The translations under genes and the position numbers were made by a program. 64,000 bases of DNA, taken from contig NC_079510.1 of NCBI RefSeq assembly GCF_030052815.1, forward strand, positions 6,833,375 to 6,897,374. Direction: 5' to 3'. How positions within the stretch are numbered: position 1 is the first letter of the stretch; every line of letters starts with the position of its first letter. The notes beneath the pieces are model-generated. The model saw only the letters and a list, made by a program, of their open reading frames with translations. It did not search any database and was not told where the DNA came from. This DNA comes from Hevea brasiliensis (lineage: Eukaryota; Streptophyta; Magnoliopsida; Malpighiales; Euphorbiaceae). Shown piece after piece: positions 45,412-58,400 of this stretch.

Positions 45412-48084
45412 CCGCACCACAAGAAATTAAAAAAATAGCTATGAAAATTATCAATAAAAAAATGCATATATTTCGTTGATAATCAATAATTATCGATTTA
45501 ATTCATCGATAAAATTTTTTCGTCCACAAATACTAGCATAGGTAATTTTTATCAATAAAAAAATATTGTTGCTAAATTTACCGATGAATTATTTCATAGG
45601 TAAATTAGAATTTTTTTTGTAGGTAATTTTGTGGGAGATTTTATTCGTATAAATTACTGACTATTTATCGACAATATTCTTCATTGGTAATTATCTACGA
45701 TAACAAATTTCCATAGATACTTACCAATGATAACTTTTCGTAGCTAATTTTTATTCAATATTTTTTAATTTAATTTTTTACTTTTTAATTTAATTTTTAA
45801 TTTAAATTAACTTTTAAATTTAATTTAATTTTTAATTTTTAAGATTTTTTATTATTTTTAAATTAATTATTAAATATTAATTATTTTAATTTAAATGTAA
45901 AATTAATTTTAATTTTTTTAGATTTAATTGACTTAAAAAAAAATTACTAGTAGGCCCAAAGTAGGCCCCACATAGTGGCAATGCCACAATTGCCCTATGT
46001 TGGGGAGTGACTTTACTTTTATAGAGAAACTTTCTCTCCTTCTATCTCTTCACAAACGATATGGGAATTTCACATTTTTTTGTGATTTACAGACAAATTA
46101 CTAACTAAATATGATTCGTTGGTAATTACTGATGAAAAATTTTCATAGGTATTTATTTTAAAATTTTATTTTTTATTTTCTTCTTAATATTACCTACTAA
46201 AAGCTATTTCGTTTGTAATTACCAACGAAAATTTTACAAGGTAAAATTTTTTAAGCTTTTTAAAATTTTTCTTTTCTATTTTGTTCTTAGTATTATCGAC
46301 TAAATATGGTTCGTTGATAATTACCGACTTACTAAAATTTTCATGAGTATTTATTTTAAAATTTTATTTTTTATTTTCTTCTAGCGATTTCATTGATAAT
46401 TACAGCGAAAACTTTTCATAGGTAAAATTTTTTAAGCCTTTTAAAATTTTTTTTCTATTTTTTTCTTAGTATTAATGACTAAATATGGTTCGTTAGTAAT
46501 TACTGACGAAAAATTTTCATAGGTATTTATTTTAAAATTTTATATTTTATTTTCTTCTTAATATTACATACGAAAAGCTATTTCGTTGGTAATTATCAAC
46601 GAAAATTTTTGTAGGTAAAATTTTTTAAGCTTTTTAAAATTTTTCTTTTCTATTTTCTTCTTAGTATTACTGACTAAATATGGTTCTTTGGTAATTACCG
46701 ACTTACTAAAATTTTTGTGAGTATTTATTTTAAAATTTTATTTTTTATTTTCTTCTAGCGATTTCATTGGTAATTACCAATGAAAACTTTTCATATGTAA
46801 AATTTTTTAAGCTTTTTAAAGTTTTTTTTCTATTTTCTTCTTATTATTAACCACTAAATATGGTTCGTTGGTAATTACATATGAAAAATTTTCATAGGTA
46901 TTTATTTTAAAATTTTATTTTTTATTTTCTTCTTAATATTACCTACGAAAAGTTGGTAATTACCAACGAAAATTTTTGTAGGTAAAATTTTTTAAGCTTT
47001 TTAAAATTTTTCTTTTCTATTTTCTTCTTAGTATTACCAACTAAATATGGTTCGTTGGTAATTACCGACTTACTAAAATTTTTGTGAGTATTTATTTAAA
47101 AATTTTATTTTTTATTTTCTTCTAGCGATTTCATTGGTAATTACCAACGAAAACTTTTCATAGGTAAAATTTTTTAAGTTTTTAAATTTTTTTTTTTACT
47201 TTCTTTTTAGTATTAATGACTAAATACGGTTCATTTGTAATTACAGACGGAAAATTTTCGTAGGTATTTATTTTAAAATTTTATTTTTTATTTTCTTCTT
47301 AATATTACATACAGAAAGCGATTTCGTTGGTAAGCACCGACGAAAACTTTTAGTAGGTAAAATTTTTTAAGCTTTTCAAAAATTTTCTTTTCTATTTTCT
47401 GCTTAATATTACTGACTAAATATGATTCGTTGGTAATTACCGATAAAAAATTTTCATAGGTATTTATTTTAAAATTTTATTTTTTATTTTTTTCTTAATA
47501 TTACTTACGAAAAGTGATTTCGTTGGTAATTACCAACGGAAACTTTTCATAGGCAAACTTTTTTAAACTTTTTAAAATTCTTCTTTTCTATTTTCTGCTT
47601 AATATTACCAACTGAATATGGTTCGTTGGTAATTACCAATAAAATATTTTTGCAGGTATTTATTTTAAAATTTTATTTTTTATTTTTTCTTAATATTACT
47701 TACGAAAAACGATTTTGTTGTTACTTACCGATAAAAACTTTTCGCAGGTAAAATTTTTTAAGTTTTTTTAATTTTTTTAATTTTCTTTTTAATATTACCG
47801 ACTAAATATGAGTTAGTCGGTAATTACCAATGAAAAATTTCATCGGTATTTTTTTTTATTTGGTCGCTAATTTTGCCACAATATTCGGCACCACTTTTAC
47901 CTACAAAATTACATTGTCGGTAAAGGGTTCATTGGTAATCAGTCAGTAATTTCATCGATACAAATTGGTTTAAATTTTATTTCTCTTTTCATCCAGAAAA
48001 TACCGGTAAATTGTTAGTAAATTATTAATGAAATTCTGTGGTCGGTAATTTTCGTAACTATTTTTAAAATTTCTAGTAGTGCCA
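45412..48084. mobile_element. CACTA-type non-autonomous element, unit alpha (2667 bp)
   Basis: 45415-48081. The left end CACCACAAGAAATT and the complement of the right end CACTACTAGAAATT are the typical CACTA inverted ends (left with one change), extending as imperfect inverted repeats (AAAAATAGCTATGAAAATTA). The 3-bp flanks are CCG and CCA. No transposase frame. The interior (46090-47830) is a tandem array of about 187 bp, ten occurrences of CTAAATATGGTTCG, with repeated palindromes GGTAATTACC. Confidence 0.85.
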
Positions 48085-48630
48085 TTAAAGTGACTAAATT
48101 ATAATTAATATATTTTTAGAATCGTGAGGTTTTAAATTTTAATTTTAATAGTAAAATATATTTTGATTTGAGTTTTTATTTTATATTTCTCTTTGTTTTT
48201 CTTTAAATTCTTATAAGGTTAAATAATTATGATAAAACTTTTTAATTGATGTGCAATCTAATGAGCAAAGATTCATAACATAAACATAAACATAATTGTC
48301 CATAAGTATTAACACTTTGACAAATATTGGAACCGCAGATTACTATGGGTGTGGCCAATTCTTAGATGCACTTGCACAAGGTAAAGGTCTGCCGACAAAG
48401 ACAAGTCTCCTCAGCTCAGTTAGTGGCCGTATGCAATGAATAGTTCTGTCTCTATCCCTTTTTATTGTCAGTTCCTTGTTAATTATTGCACCGTTTCCTC
48501 TTTTAATAAAGATTCTATTTTGGTTTTAAATAATTTCTCATCATTCTTATAGGATTTTTCTTATTTCAAATGAATATCTAGTACTTTATTTTAATTTCAA
48601 TTGTTTGATTAGATATATCATATTTCTTTT

Positions 48631-48891
48631 GAATCAGATTGTCTCCAGTTGACAGCTTGTCTAACTTTTCCTTTACATCCTATTCCTTGAGAGATAGAGA
48701 CAATATTTCATGATATTAAAAGTCTTTCATTTGCGTCCGTCAAGTTCTTCCTTAGAACAGCTAATGGATATGTCCACTGGGTTGCTGGCAAAGTGAGGAT
48801 TGGCTCTTTACCTTTGAGTTGGCTTTCGAATCCTCTTGCCCAGTTAGCTAATCTATTGGTTACCGATAGGATGTACTCTGTATCTTCATGA
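48631..48891 (+). pseudogene. RNase H (RVT_3-type) C-terminal fragment, unit beta
   Basis: Same 87 codons as 41273-41533 with a few replacements and the identical internal TGA, which dates the stop before the alpha/beta duplication. Confidence 0.7.
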
Positions 48892-49163
48892 ATCTCTTTT
48901 CTAGTAAAAAAAAAAATTTAAATTTAAATTTCTAAAAATAAAATATTTCAACAACAAAAGTAACAAAAACAGACCATAACTCTATTAATTATAATAATGA
49001 ATTACAATATTTATTCACTTAAAATTTATAAAAATAATAGCTATGAAGAAATATACTCAAATTTTATTTTAAATGAATATATATTTCGGAGTTATTAAAA
49101 TTAAAATTTTGAAAATCTAAATTAATTGTGTCAATTTATTTATTTTTTTAGCTAATTTTGTTA
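48892..49163. other. AT-rich part of unit beta before the solo LTR
   Basis: No gene. Collinear with 41534-41820 of alpha and 61498-61740 of gamma. Confidence 0.6.
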
Positions 49164-51849
49164 CGTAATGTCATGACCCAACCTATGGGCCGGACCGGCA
49201 CTAGGACCTGGGCCGGACTAAAGCCCCCGAGGCCCGTAGTAAGTCTCCGAGGCCCGTAGTAAGCCTAACTATTCCTTAACCCAACTCTAAGGCCCATTTG
49301 GGCCCAATTTCAATAATTCAACCGGCCAAAGTCTGGCCATAAAGTGGACATTTCAACGGGGAGTTTTTGACTCACCAGACCTGTAAACACAATATATAAT
49401 CAATTGGGGAGCTCAGCTCACCCTCTACTTACTCAAATGTCATAAAAATAAATGGGAGCTCAGCTCCTTCATCTAGTCCAACAAACATACATATAATAAT
49501 AAGTTTACAGGCCCAACATGACAATTATACTATAGTCCCCAAAACAAATAAATATTTCTAATACATGCGGAAATTCTAGGAGTTAATAGAATTACACAAA
49601 CATTAATAAACAACCTGCGAAGGAGAAAAGCAGGTTAACTATAACAAAAATCTTCCTGTAGCCTGAAAAATAATGAACAGGAGTGAGCGTTCGACTCAGA
49701 GAGTAAAATATCAATTTTAACCATAATTTCTATAACTATCTAAAGCTAATGCACCCTGTAGAGTGAAATGCAACATCAGTAATATTTTCACATCATAACA
49801 GCAAAAAGGTAATTTGGAGCACTCACACACCCGATAATGTCAAACAATACATATATGGGAGCTGATCCCCTATATAGCTCTCTTAATCCAAACTGTGCCA
49901 GCGAAGAACTCAAGCTCGGACTTCTACTTAATAAATTAAATCGGAGTCCCAGCAAAGAACTCAAGCCGTGTCTACCCCAAAGGACCGGGTCCCAGCGAAG
50001 ATCTCAAGCCGTGTCTACCCATCCTGTTCATATCCAACACCACACCACACGCACGCCAACACACGCATACTGCTCCAAATTACCACAACAACATTCATGG
50101 CACTTAACAGTTATGAATGCAACATAAAATGTGCCTAGAGTTTAACTACATAGATATTTACATATAAGTGATGCATGGGCATGCTTGAACATATAATAAT
50201 ATCGAAATTATAAATAAAATTAATATTTTACTCACAGACTTGACAGCAGTCACTGTGGTGGCTGGGCGGAGGAAGAAGGCTATCCTGGCTCACCTGACAA
50301 TTTTATTATAATCATTTAATAAATTTGACTCAATACAAACTAAGAAAAAGACCAAATACGTCCTAAGTCATGCCGAAAATCCGACAGAGTCTCTCCTAAA
50401 CCTAGGACCTACCCAACCTGCAAATGGGTTTAAAACACACTTCTGTATCTACCAACCATACACCCATAACTCAATCATATCACACAGCCCCTCCTGGGCC
50501 CATCGAAACCGTCATCAATCACAAAATGTAAAATTACAGTTTAGTCCTTATAATTGACCCTTTTTGCACAAACTATCCAAATAAACTCTAAAAATTCTAA
50601 AACTTTGCCCTGCGGTCCTTAGCAATATTACTAAGCTAATGCAAAAAGAATCATAATTTTCTGAGCTAACATGAATATTTTATGGATTTTTAATTCCATT
50701 TAAGCACTAGAAAATTACGAAAAAGCAAGGTTCGGGTTTACCTATGCTGATTCCGATCTCAGGAATGCGCTCGGGGCATTTGACAATGGTGGGGTAGCCA
50801 AAATCTCGATCCAATTCTAAGACTTTTTTGGTAGCCGGTCTGTCTAACCGGAAATTCATAGACCCGGACAACTTTTGAATTTCTGCGAATTGAAGGTACC
50901 TACACGAAGCCCACAAAACGGGATTAGTATAAAATTTTTACGGAACTTTCTAAGCTCATTTAATACTCGAAAAAATACTGCGAAGTTTCATGGGACCCAC
51001 CGAAAAATGATGTCAGAAAATTTTAAAATTTATATTGCCGCGAAGCTCTCGACGAGTGGAGCGCTCTGGTACTCTCGGTTTCCTCGTGGGGTTCACGATT
51101 TGTGAGAAATCTAGCCCAAAAGTCAAAATGGGCTAAAACTTTTCGGACAAAAATTAGACAAATCACTCTATGGGTTTTGGTGTTCTTGGTGTCTATAGAA
51201 AGCTCTCGAGGTATAGATGGTGTTTGACATAAGACCTGGCCCAATTGGAGGCCGGATCGACCGGATTTCAACCGGGAAGCCAAAAAAAGTGCGCGCGCGT
51301 CTGGTGGTCTTCGCATGCTTTTTCCGACTGCCTGGAGTGTCGGCCGGCCGTGGGGAGGTGGTGGGGCGGTGCACCGGCGAGGTGGGGAAGGCTGAGTGGC
51401 GGCGGCGCGGCCTGGGGCTGAGGGAGGAGGGAGAAAACGGGAAGGAAAGGAGGAGAGGTCGAGTGCGCGAGGGAGAAGAAAGAAGAAAAAGAAAAGGGCC
51501 AGTCCAATTTGATCGGTCCGATCTGGTCTGGTTCGATTCGGCCAGTCCGATTCAAGATATAAAATTTTAAATTTTTACCCTGCCTTGGGACCGAAAACGT
51601 TGCCCAAAAATTCTGAAAAAATTCTAGAAAACTCAGAAAAATTCATAGACTCCAAATATATTTTTAGTTTTACCACGTGGTCTTTAAATTAATTTTTAAA
51701 AAATATCAAAGTTTTATATTTTCAGGAAATCAAACCTGATTTTAAAAATCGGAAAAATTTCAAATAATTTCCTAAAATTTAAATAAAAATAAAAATATTA
51801 ATATTACTCATAAAATAATAAATTTAAAAATTTGGGGTATTACACGTAA
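49164..51849 (-). mobile_element. Solo LTR (family B), 2676 bp
   Basis: 49169-51844. On the minus strand it starts TGTAATACCCCAAATTTTT and ends TTGGGTCATGACA. Perfect target duplication CGTAA (49164-49168 and 51845-51849). The same site in alpha (about 41820) is uninterrupted. Shares the segment around GAGTGAGCGTTCGACTCAGA with the 12.9 kb element's LTRs in reverse orientation, and the three-copy minisatellite near 49890-50020. The GC-rich open frames at 51023-51570 are part of the LTR, not genes. Confidence 0.9.
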
Positions 51850-52125
51850 ATTAGCTTCTCTAATTTTGTATTGTTATCATTTTTTTGGGGTTTTATTTCA
51901 AATATTGATTATTAAATAAATTATCATTCATTTAAAGATTTAATTAACAAAATTGATAATTTAGTATTTTAGTGTGTTTTCTGAAACTGAATTAATTAAT
52001 CAATCTCAAACATTTCAATCCTAACGTCATTTAATATTTAAAAAGAAAATTAAGAAAGCATTTTCCAAAGAAAAATTTTCTTTGAGAATGCCATATGGTA
52101 GTATCTTCTTCCACAATCTACCCTA
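51850..52125. other. AT-rich part of unit beta between solo LTR and MITE-4
   Basis: Collinear with alpha 41825-42640, minus MITE-3. No gene. Confidence 0.6.
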
Positions 52126-52663
52126 CATAGAACGAGGGCTGAGCAGAATTCGGTTCAAACAAAAAAATCGAACCGAACCGAGTTAATTTGGTTCAATCGG
52201 TTCGGTTTTAAAATTTAATCGGTTCGGTTCGATTTTAATTTATAAAAATTTCGGTTATTTTGGTTCGATTCGGTTTTAAAGAGAAAAAAATCGGTTAAAC
52301 CGAACCGAACCGAATGGTGATTTATATAGTCAAATCGAACTGAATCGATTTTTGAATTAATTTATTTTTATGGAAAATTTATTAATTATATTTAATTATA
52401 TATATATTAATTGTTTAATTTCATTGACTAATGGTTATTAGGTTCAAACCAAAGTTAAAATTAGACCAAATAACTTGAAAATCAAGTCTAAATTAAAAAA
52501 TCAATCAAAAATCAAACCGAACCGAATAAAACGGTTCGGTTTGATTCGATTTTTCACCAATTTCGGTTTGGTTCTGTTTCTAAAATTGACGGTTTAGTTT
52601 TTATAATTTAATTCGGTTCGGTTCGGTTCGGTTTGAACCGATTGCTCACCCCCTACACAGAAC
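52126..52663. mobile_element. hAT-like MITE-4, unit beta
   Basis: 52134-52655, ends GAGGGCTGAGCAG and TTGCTCACCCCCTA, flanks CATAGAAC and CACAGAAC (7 of 8). Unit alpha at 42622-42650 is the empty site. Same family as MITE-1 to -3 but a separate insertion and a different subfamily in its body. Confidence 0.8.
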
Positions 52664-54218
52664 TATAATTGTCTTCGGCGTGATGTAGATTTTTACACAA
52701 GAAGTTGATTGGGCTATATATGAAAAAAATAAAAAACAAAAAATAAAAAAATAAAACCCTATACTTTTAGTTGATGACTAAATAAGTCTATACATTTTGT
52801 AATTAAAATCAAATAAGTCATCACCTAATAAAATATTATTTTTCTAATAATAAAATATTAACTTTTCCTAATTTTAAATATTAAAAATTATTTATTATTT
52901 TAATTACAATAAAATTAAAAAAAAAAGAAATTGAAAACATATGAACAAAAATTTTTTAGTATGAAGATTATTATTTTTAATATTTTATTATTAAAAAATG
53001 AAAAAATAGTTTTTTCATAAAAAAAATTTATTTAACTTTAATTAAAAAATTATATCCTTATTTGATGTGTAGTCTCAAATGAAAGTACAGGCTTATCTGA
53101 TTTTTTTTTACAGTTACATATGCTTAGAGAAATAATATATACTCTATATAAATTAGTTGAGGAAATAGGCATTAAACTTATATGAGAAGGTAGGTGGGCA
53201 ACTTTAAGACGCTGATATATAATTAAATTCTCATTGAATGAGAGTTCATCTTAAAGATTATATACAAATAATTTATCTTTATAATATAACTAGCAAAATG
53301 CCTATGAGTTAATATATAATTTAAAATTTTAATTATTATTTAAATAATAATAATAATAATTATTATTAAATTAATTTTTATTTAAATTTATTTCTTTTTT
53401 TAATTTAATTTAATAAATTTTCACCTATTATGATAATAATTTTTTAATTAATTTATGGTATAATTAATTAAAATATCTTATTTAATTCTTTATATATATA
53501 AATTAATTATAATTTCTATGATTACTTTGTTTAAAATATGATGATTACTTTTTTCACAAAAATAATTTAAACATTATAAAATTTTGATATTTTATCATAT
53601 AAGAAAAATTATTTTAAAATAATAACAATGAATGGAATTATTTAAATTTAATAATAATAAAAATGTATAACATTATTATTAATTAAAATAATATTTTATT
53701 ATATTATTTTCAAAAATGCTATATCTTTATATTTTTGCAAGGTATTAAAACTAATTTTCTATTAATATGATATATTTTTTGTAAAAATTTTTTTATAAAA
53801 ATTGTTACCGCTTTACATAAATTTATTATATAAAATATAAAAATTGCATAAAAGTTAAACTATTATACAAATATATAATATATGTATATCATTATTTCTA
53901 TTAATTTAATAAATTTTACAAAGCTATACCCATAATTTTGATACTGTAACTTATTTTTTCAATCAACTTTATTTGTATTTATAATCATATTTATTATTTA
54001 TCTTTGAAATTCTATACCTATATAAAAATATAGTTGAGAAATGATTTCTGCATAAAAATATAATTATTAAATAAAATAGAAAAATAATTTTTTTTATAAA
54101 AAATTTATTTAACCTTAATTAAAAAATTATATCCTTATTTGACAAAAACTTAATTTTAAACTTATTTAGTCTCAAATGAAAGTACAACCTTATCTATATT
54201 TTTACAGTTTCATATACT
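52664..54218. other. AT-rich part of unit beta before the TRIM
   Basis: Collinear with alpha 42640-44184. No gene. Confidence 0.6.
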
Positions 54219-54936
54219 TAGAGTGTAATATCCTGTACGGCAAGGAGAAATAATCTGCGGCTGGAGGCAAGGCCTCACTTGAGACCTTGACCAAATGGTG
54301 GGCAAGAATGAACCGAATCATATATTGAAATGGGGGAAATTAATCATTAGAGGCGCCTTTTTGTGGAATAGCTTGGAGAGTTTGAAGAACTCCGGGATTA
54401 AGCGTGCTCGCTTGAGAGAAATCATAGGATGGGTGACTCCTGGGAAGTTCTCCATTCCACCTATGGGACAAAACCGTGAGGCTCAGAATGGGATGGGCCA
54501 AAGCAGACAATTCCTCTAGTGGCTGGAGTTGGGCATTACAGATGGTATTAGAGCTAGACCCCCTCTAGTAGATGTATGGTTCGGGGACGAATCAGGAGGA
54601 AGCTGGTAGGCTTGTAACATTCCGTGCGGCAAGGGAAAATAATCTGCGGGTAGAGGCGGGGCCTCGCTTGAGACCTTGACCAAATGGGGGGCCAAGAATA
54701 AACCGAATCATACATTGAAATGAGTGAAACTAATAACTAGAAGCGCCTTTTGGTAGAATGGCCTGGAGAGTTTGAAGAACTTTAGGGTTAAGCGTGCTCG
54801 CTTGAGAGAAATCCTAAGATGAGTGACCTCCTGAGAAGTTCTCTATTCTACCTATGGGACAAAACTGTGAGGCTCAAAATGAGATGGGCCAAAGCGGATA
54901 ATTCCTCAAGTGGTTGGAGTCTGGCGTTACATAGAG
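54219..54936 (+). mobile_element. TRIM with about 318-bp LTRs, unit beta
   Basis: 54224-54931, the same insertion as in alpha (same flanks TAGAG at 54219-54223 and 54932-54936), with scattered substitutions. LTRs 54224-54540 and 54613-54931. Confidence 0.9.
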
Positions 54937-55444
54937 AAATAGTATACACTTTATATAAATTAGTTGAGGAACTAGGCATTAAACTTATATGAGAAGGTAG
55001 GTGGGCAACTTTAAGATGCTGATATATAATTAAATTCCCATTGAATGAGAGTTCATCTCAAAGATCATATACAAATAATTTACCATTATAATATAATTAA
55101 ATTATTTAGACTCTTGTTTGTTTCATAAAAAAGAATTTATATATAAAATATTTTTCATGAAAAATAAGAAAATATTTTTTATAAAAATATTTTTTGTAAT
55201 TTGATTACAATATTAAACTAATAATATGTATTCATGTTATATATTATAAATATTTTTATATTTTAGACTCTATTTACTTTAAAAAAATATTTTTTTAAAA
55301 AAATATATTTTGTGAAATAAACGGAGCATTGCTTTAATGTGATTCTTAATAAACAATTTAGTGAGTTCACATGAAATTTAAATTATTATGTTTTGATATG
55401 AAGATTAAGCTTATTTCATCAATTATTTTGGCTAGGACCACAAC
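54937..55444. other. AT-rich spacer of unit beta between TRIM and CACTA
   Basis: Collinear with alpha 44902-45411. No gene. Confidence 0.6.
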
Positions 55445-58400
55445 CCACACCACAAGAAATTAAAAAAATAGCTATGAAAATTATCGATAAAAAAATGCCT
55501 ATATTTCGTTGGTAATTGTCACGACCCAACCCATGGGCCGGACCGGCACTAGGACCTGGGCCAGCCTAAAGCCCCCGAGGCCCGTAGTAAGCCTAACTGT
55601 TCATTTACCCAATTCTAAGGCCCATTTGGGCCCAATTTCAAGAAAACAAACGGACAAAGTCCGGCCATAAAATGGACTTACCAACGGGGAGTTTTCGACT
55701 CACCCGACCTGTAAACACAATAAACAATCCATTGGGGAGCTCAGCTCACCCTCCACATACTCATCAACATAATAACAAATGGGAGCTCAGCTCCCTCATC
55801 CAATCCATCAAAACAGACTTAAAATATTAAGTTTACAGGTCCAACATGAATATAATATTACAGACCAATTTCAAATAATTACTGCTAACACATGCGGAAA
55901 TTCTAGGAGTAATTAAAATTACACAAATATTGATAAATAACCTGCGAGGTAGAAAAGCAGGTTAACCCAGAACAAAATATCCTCCTGTGGCCTGTAAAAA
56001 ATTTTTGAACAGGAGTGAGCGTTCGACTCAGAGAGTAAAATATCAATTTTAACCATAATCTCTATAACTATCTGTAACTAATGCACCCTGTAGAGTGAAA
56101 TGCAACATCAACATCATATTCACATCATAGCATCAAAAAGGTAATTTGGAGCACTCACACACCCTGTAGCATCAATCATAATATATTGGGAGCTGATCCC
56201 CTATACAGCTCTCTTAAATCCAACCTGGTGCCAGCGAAGAACTCAAGCCGGACTTTCGCTTAATAAACCAAATCGAGGGTCCCAGCGAAGAACTCAAGCC
56301 GTGACTACCCCTCGAAGGAACGGGTCCCAGCGAAGAACTCAAGCTGTGACTACCCCGTCCTATCCATAGTCCACACCACATCACACGCACGCCAATGCAC
56401 GCACACTGCTCCAAATTACCACAATAACACTCATGGCACATTAACAGTTATGAATGCAACATAATTCGTGCCTAGAGTTTAACTACATAAATATATGCAT
56501 ATAAGTGATGCATGGGCATACTGAACATATAATAATATCGAAATTACAATTAAAATTAATATTTTACTCACAAACTTGACGACATCGTGGCGGCCGGGCG
56601 GAGGAAGAAGGTCATTCCTGGCCACCCGACAATTACATTACATCTATTTAATAAATTTGACTCAATACAAACAAAGAAAAAGATCAAGTACGTCCTAAGT
56701 CGTGCCGAAAATCCGGCAGAGTCTCCCCTATACCTAGGACCTACCCAACCTGCAAAAGGGCTAAAAAACGCACTTCTATATTCACAATCCATATATCAAC
56801 AGTTCAATCATATCACACAGCCCCTCCTGGGCCCATCAAATCAATCATCCATCACAATACTCAAAATTTCAATTTAGTCCTTATTACTGATCATTTTTGC
56901 AAAAACTGCCCAAACAAGCTCTAAAAATTATAAAACTTTGCCCCGCGGTCCTTAGCAATATTACTAAGCTATTGCAAAAAGAATCGTAATTTTCTAAGCT
57001 ACCACGAATATTTTATTGTTTTTTAATCCTATTTAAGCACTAGAACATTACGAAAAAGTAAGGTTCGGGTTTACCTTTGCCGATTCCGACTTGAGAGCGC
57101 TCGACGTCGACAATGGGGCTAGCCAAAACCTCGGTCCACTTCGAGACTTTTCCGTGCAGTGCATGCGGCCGAAATTTGCGCAGGTCAGCGTCGAATTTCC
57201 GCGAATCGATGCTACCTACACGAAGCCCATAACACGAGGGTTAGTACATAAATTTTTAAGTATTTTCTAAGCTCATTAAATGCTCGAAAAATTACTGCGT
57301 CTCTCCGTGGGACCCACCGAAAAACGGTGTCGGAAAAATTCGAAATTTATGTCGTTGCGAAGCTCTCGACGAATGGAGCGTGCTGGTGGCCTCGGTTTTC
57401 TCGTGGGATTCACGGTTTTCGAGAAATCTAGCCCAAAAGTCGAAATGGGCTAAAATCTTCCCGAGCAAAAATCGGACAATCCGCTCAATGGATTTCGGCG
57501 TTCTTGGTGTCTATGGAAAGCTCTCGCCGAGTAGATGATTTTGGACACAAGACCCGGTCCAATCGGTGGCCGGATCGGCCGGATTTGGCCGGGGAAGCTG
57601 GAGCGGCGCGCGCGCGCGCAGGGGCGTTTTCACGCGCGTTTTTTCGGCCGTTCGGGCGGCCATTGGCTGGCGGCGAGCTCGTCTTGGGCCGGGCTGGTGG
57701 CGCGGCTAGAAGCGGAGAGAGAAACGAGGGAGAGAAGGGAGAGAGCCATCGCGCGCGGGAGAAGAAAAGGAAGAAGGAAAAGGGCCGGTCCGATTCGACC
57801 GGTCCGATCCGGTCCGGTTCGATTCGGCCGGTTCGATTCAGGATACAAAATTTTGAATTTTTACTCTGCCTCGGGACCGAAAACGAGGTCCAAAAATTCC
57901 GAAAAAATTTCATAAAACTCAGAAAAATACGTAGACTCCAAATATATTTTTAGTTTTGCCACGTGGTCTTTAAATTAATTTTTAAAAATCCTCAAAGTTT
58001 ATATTTTCGGAAAATCGAACCCGATTTTTAAAATCCGAAAAATCTCAAAAAAATTCCTAAAATTTAAATAAAATTAAAATACCAAAAATACTCATAAATA
58101 AAAAAAATTTTGGGGTGTTACAGTAATCAATAATTATTGACGAATTACTGATAAAATTTTTTTATTCACAAGTACTAGCATAGGTAATTTTTATCAATGA
58201 AAAAAATATTGTTGCTAAATTTACCGATGAATTATTTTATAGGTAAATTAGAATTTTTTTTGTAAGTAATTTTGTGGGAGATTTTATTCTTATAAATTAC
58301 TGACTATTTATTGCCCATATTTTTCATTGGTAATTATCTACGACAACAAATTTTCATAGGTACTTACCAATGATAATATTTTGTAGCTAATTTTTATTCA

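Larger units (their letters stand above)
40757..48114. repeat. Segmental tandem duplication, unit alpha (7358 bp)
   Basis: Starts in the OMT 3' flank and ends just after a CACTA element; the beta unit follows directly. The heptamer TTTAGAA sits at the left edge (40757-40763), at the junction (48115-48121) and at the end of beta (60085-60091). Alpha contains an RNase H fragment, MITE-3, a TRIM and a CACTA element with 10 internal repeats. Confidence 0.85.

Noticed and set aside
45415..48081. Regular repeats suggested a CRISPR-like or centromeric array
   Set aside because: Unit length 187 bp without unique spacers, enclosed by CACTA-type inverted ends and a 3-bp target duplication; it is internal transposon sequence.
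51023..51570. Several overlapping long frames (up to 117 codons) in GC-rich sequence
   Set aside because: They lie within a solo LTR with perfect target duplications, on both strands at once, without any domain; high GC content alone makes stops rare.
44261..54519. Two similar 74-codon frames (44261-44485 and 54295-54519)
   Set aside because: Both lie wholly inside the first LTR of the two TRIM copies; similarity reflects duplication, not coding constraint.
57485..57953. Frames of 126-149 codons, Arg/Ala-rich
   Set aside because: Same reason: the equivalent part of another family B solo LTR; composition-driven.
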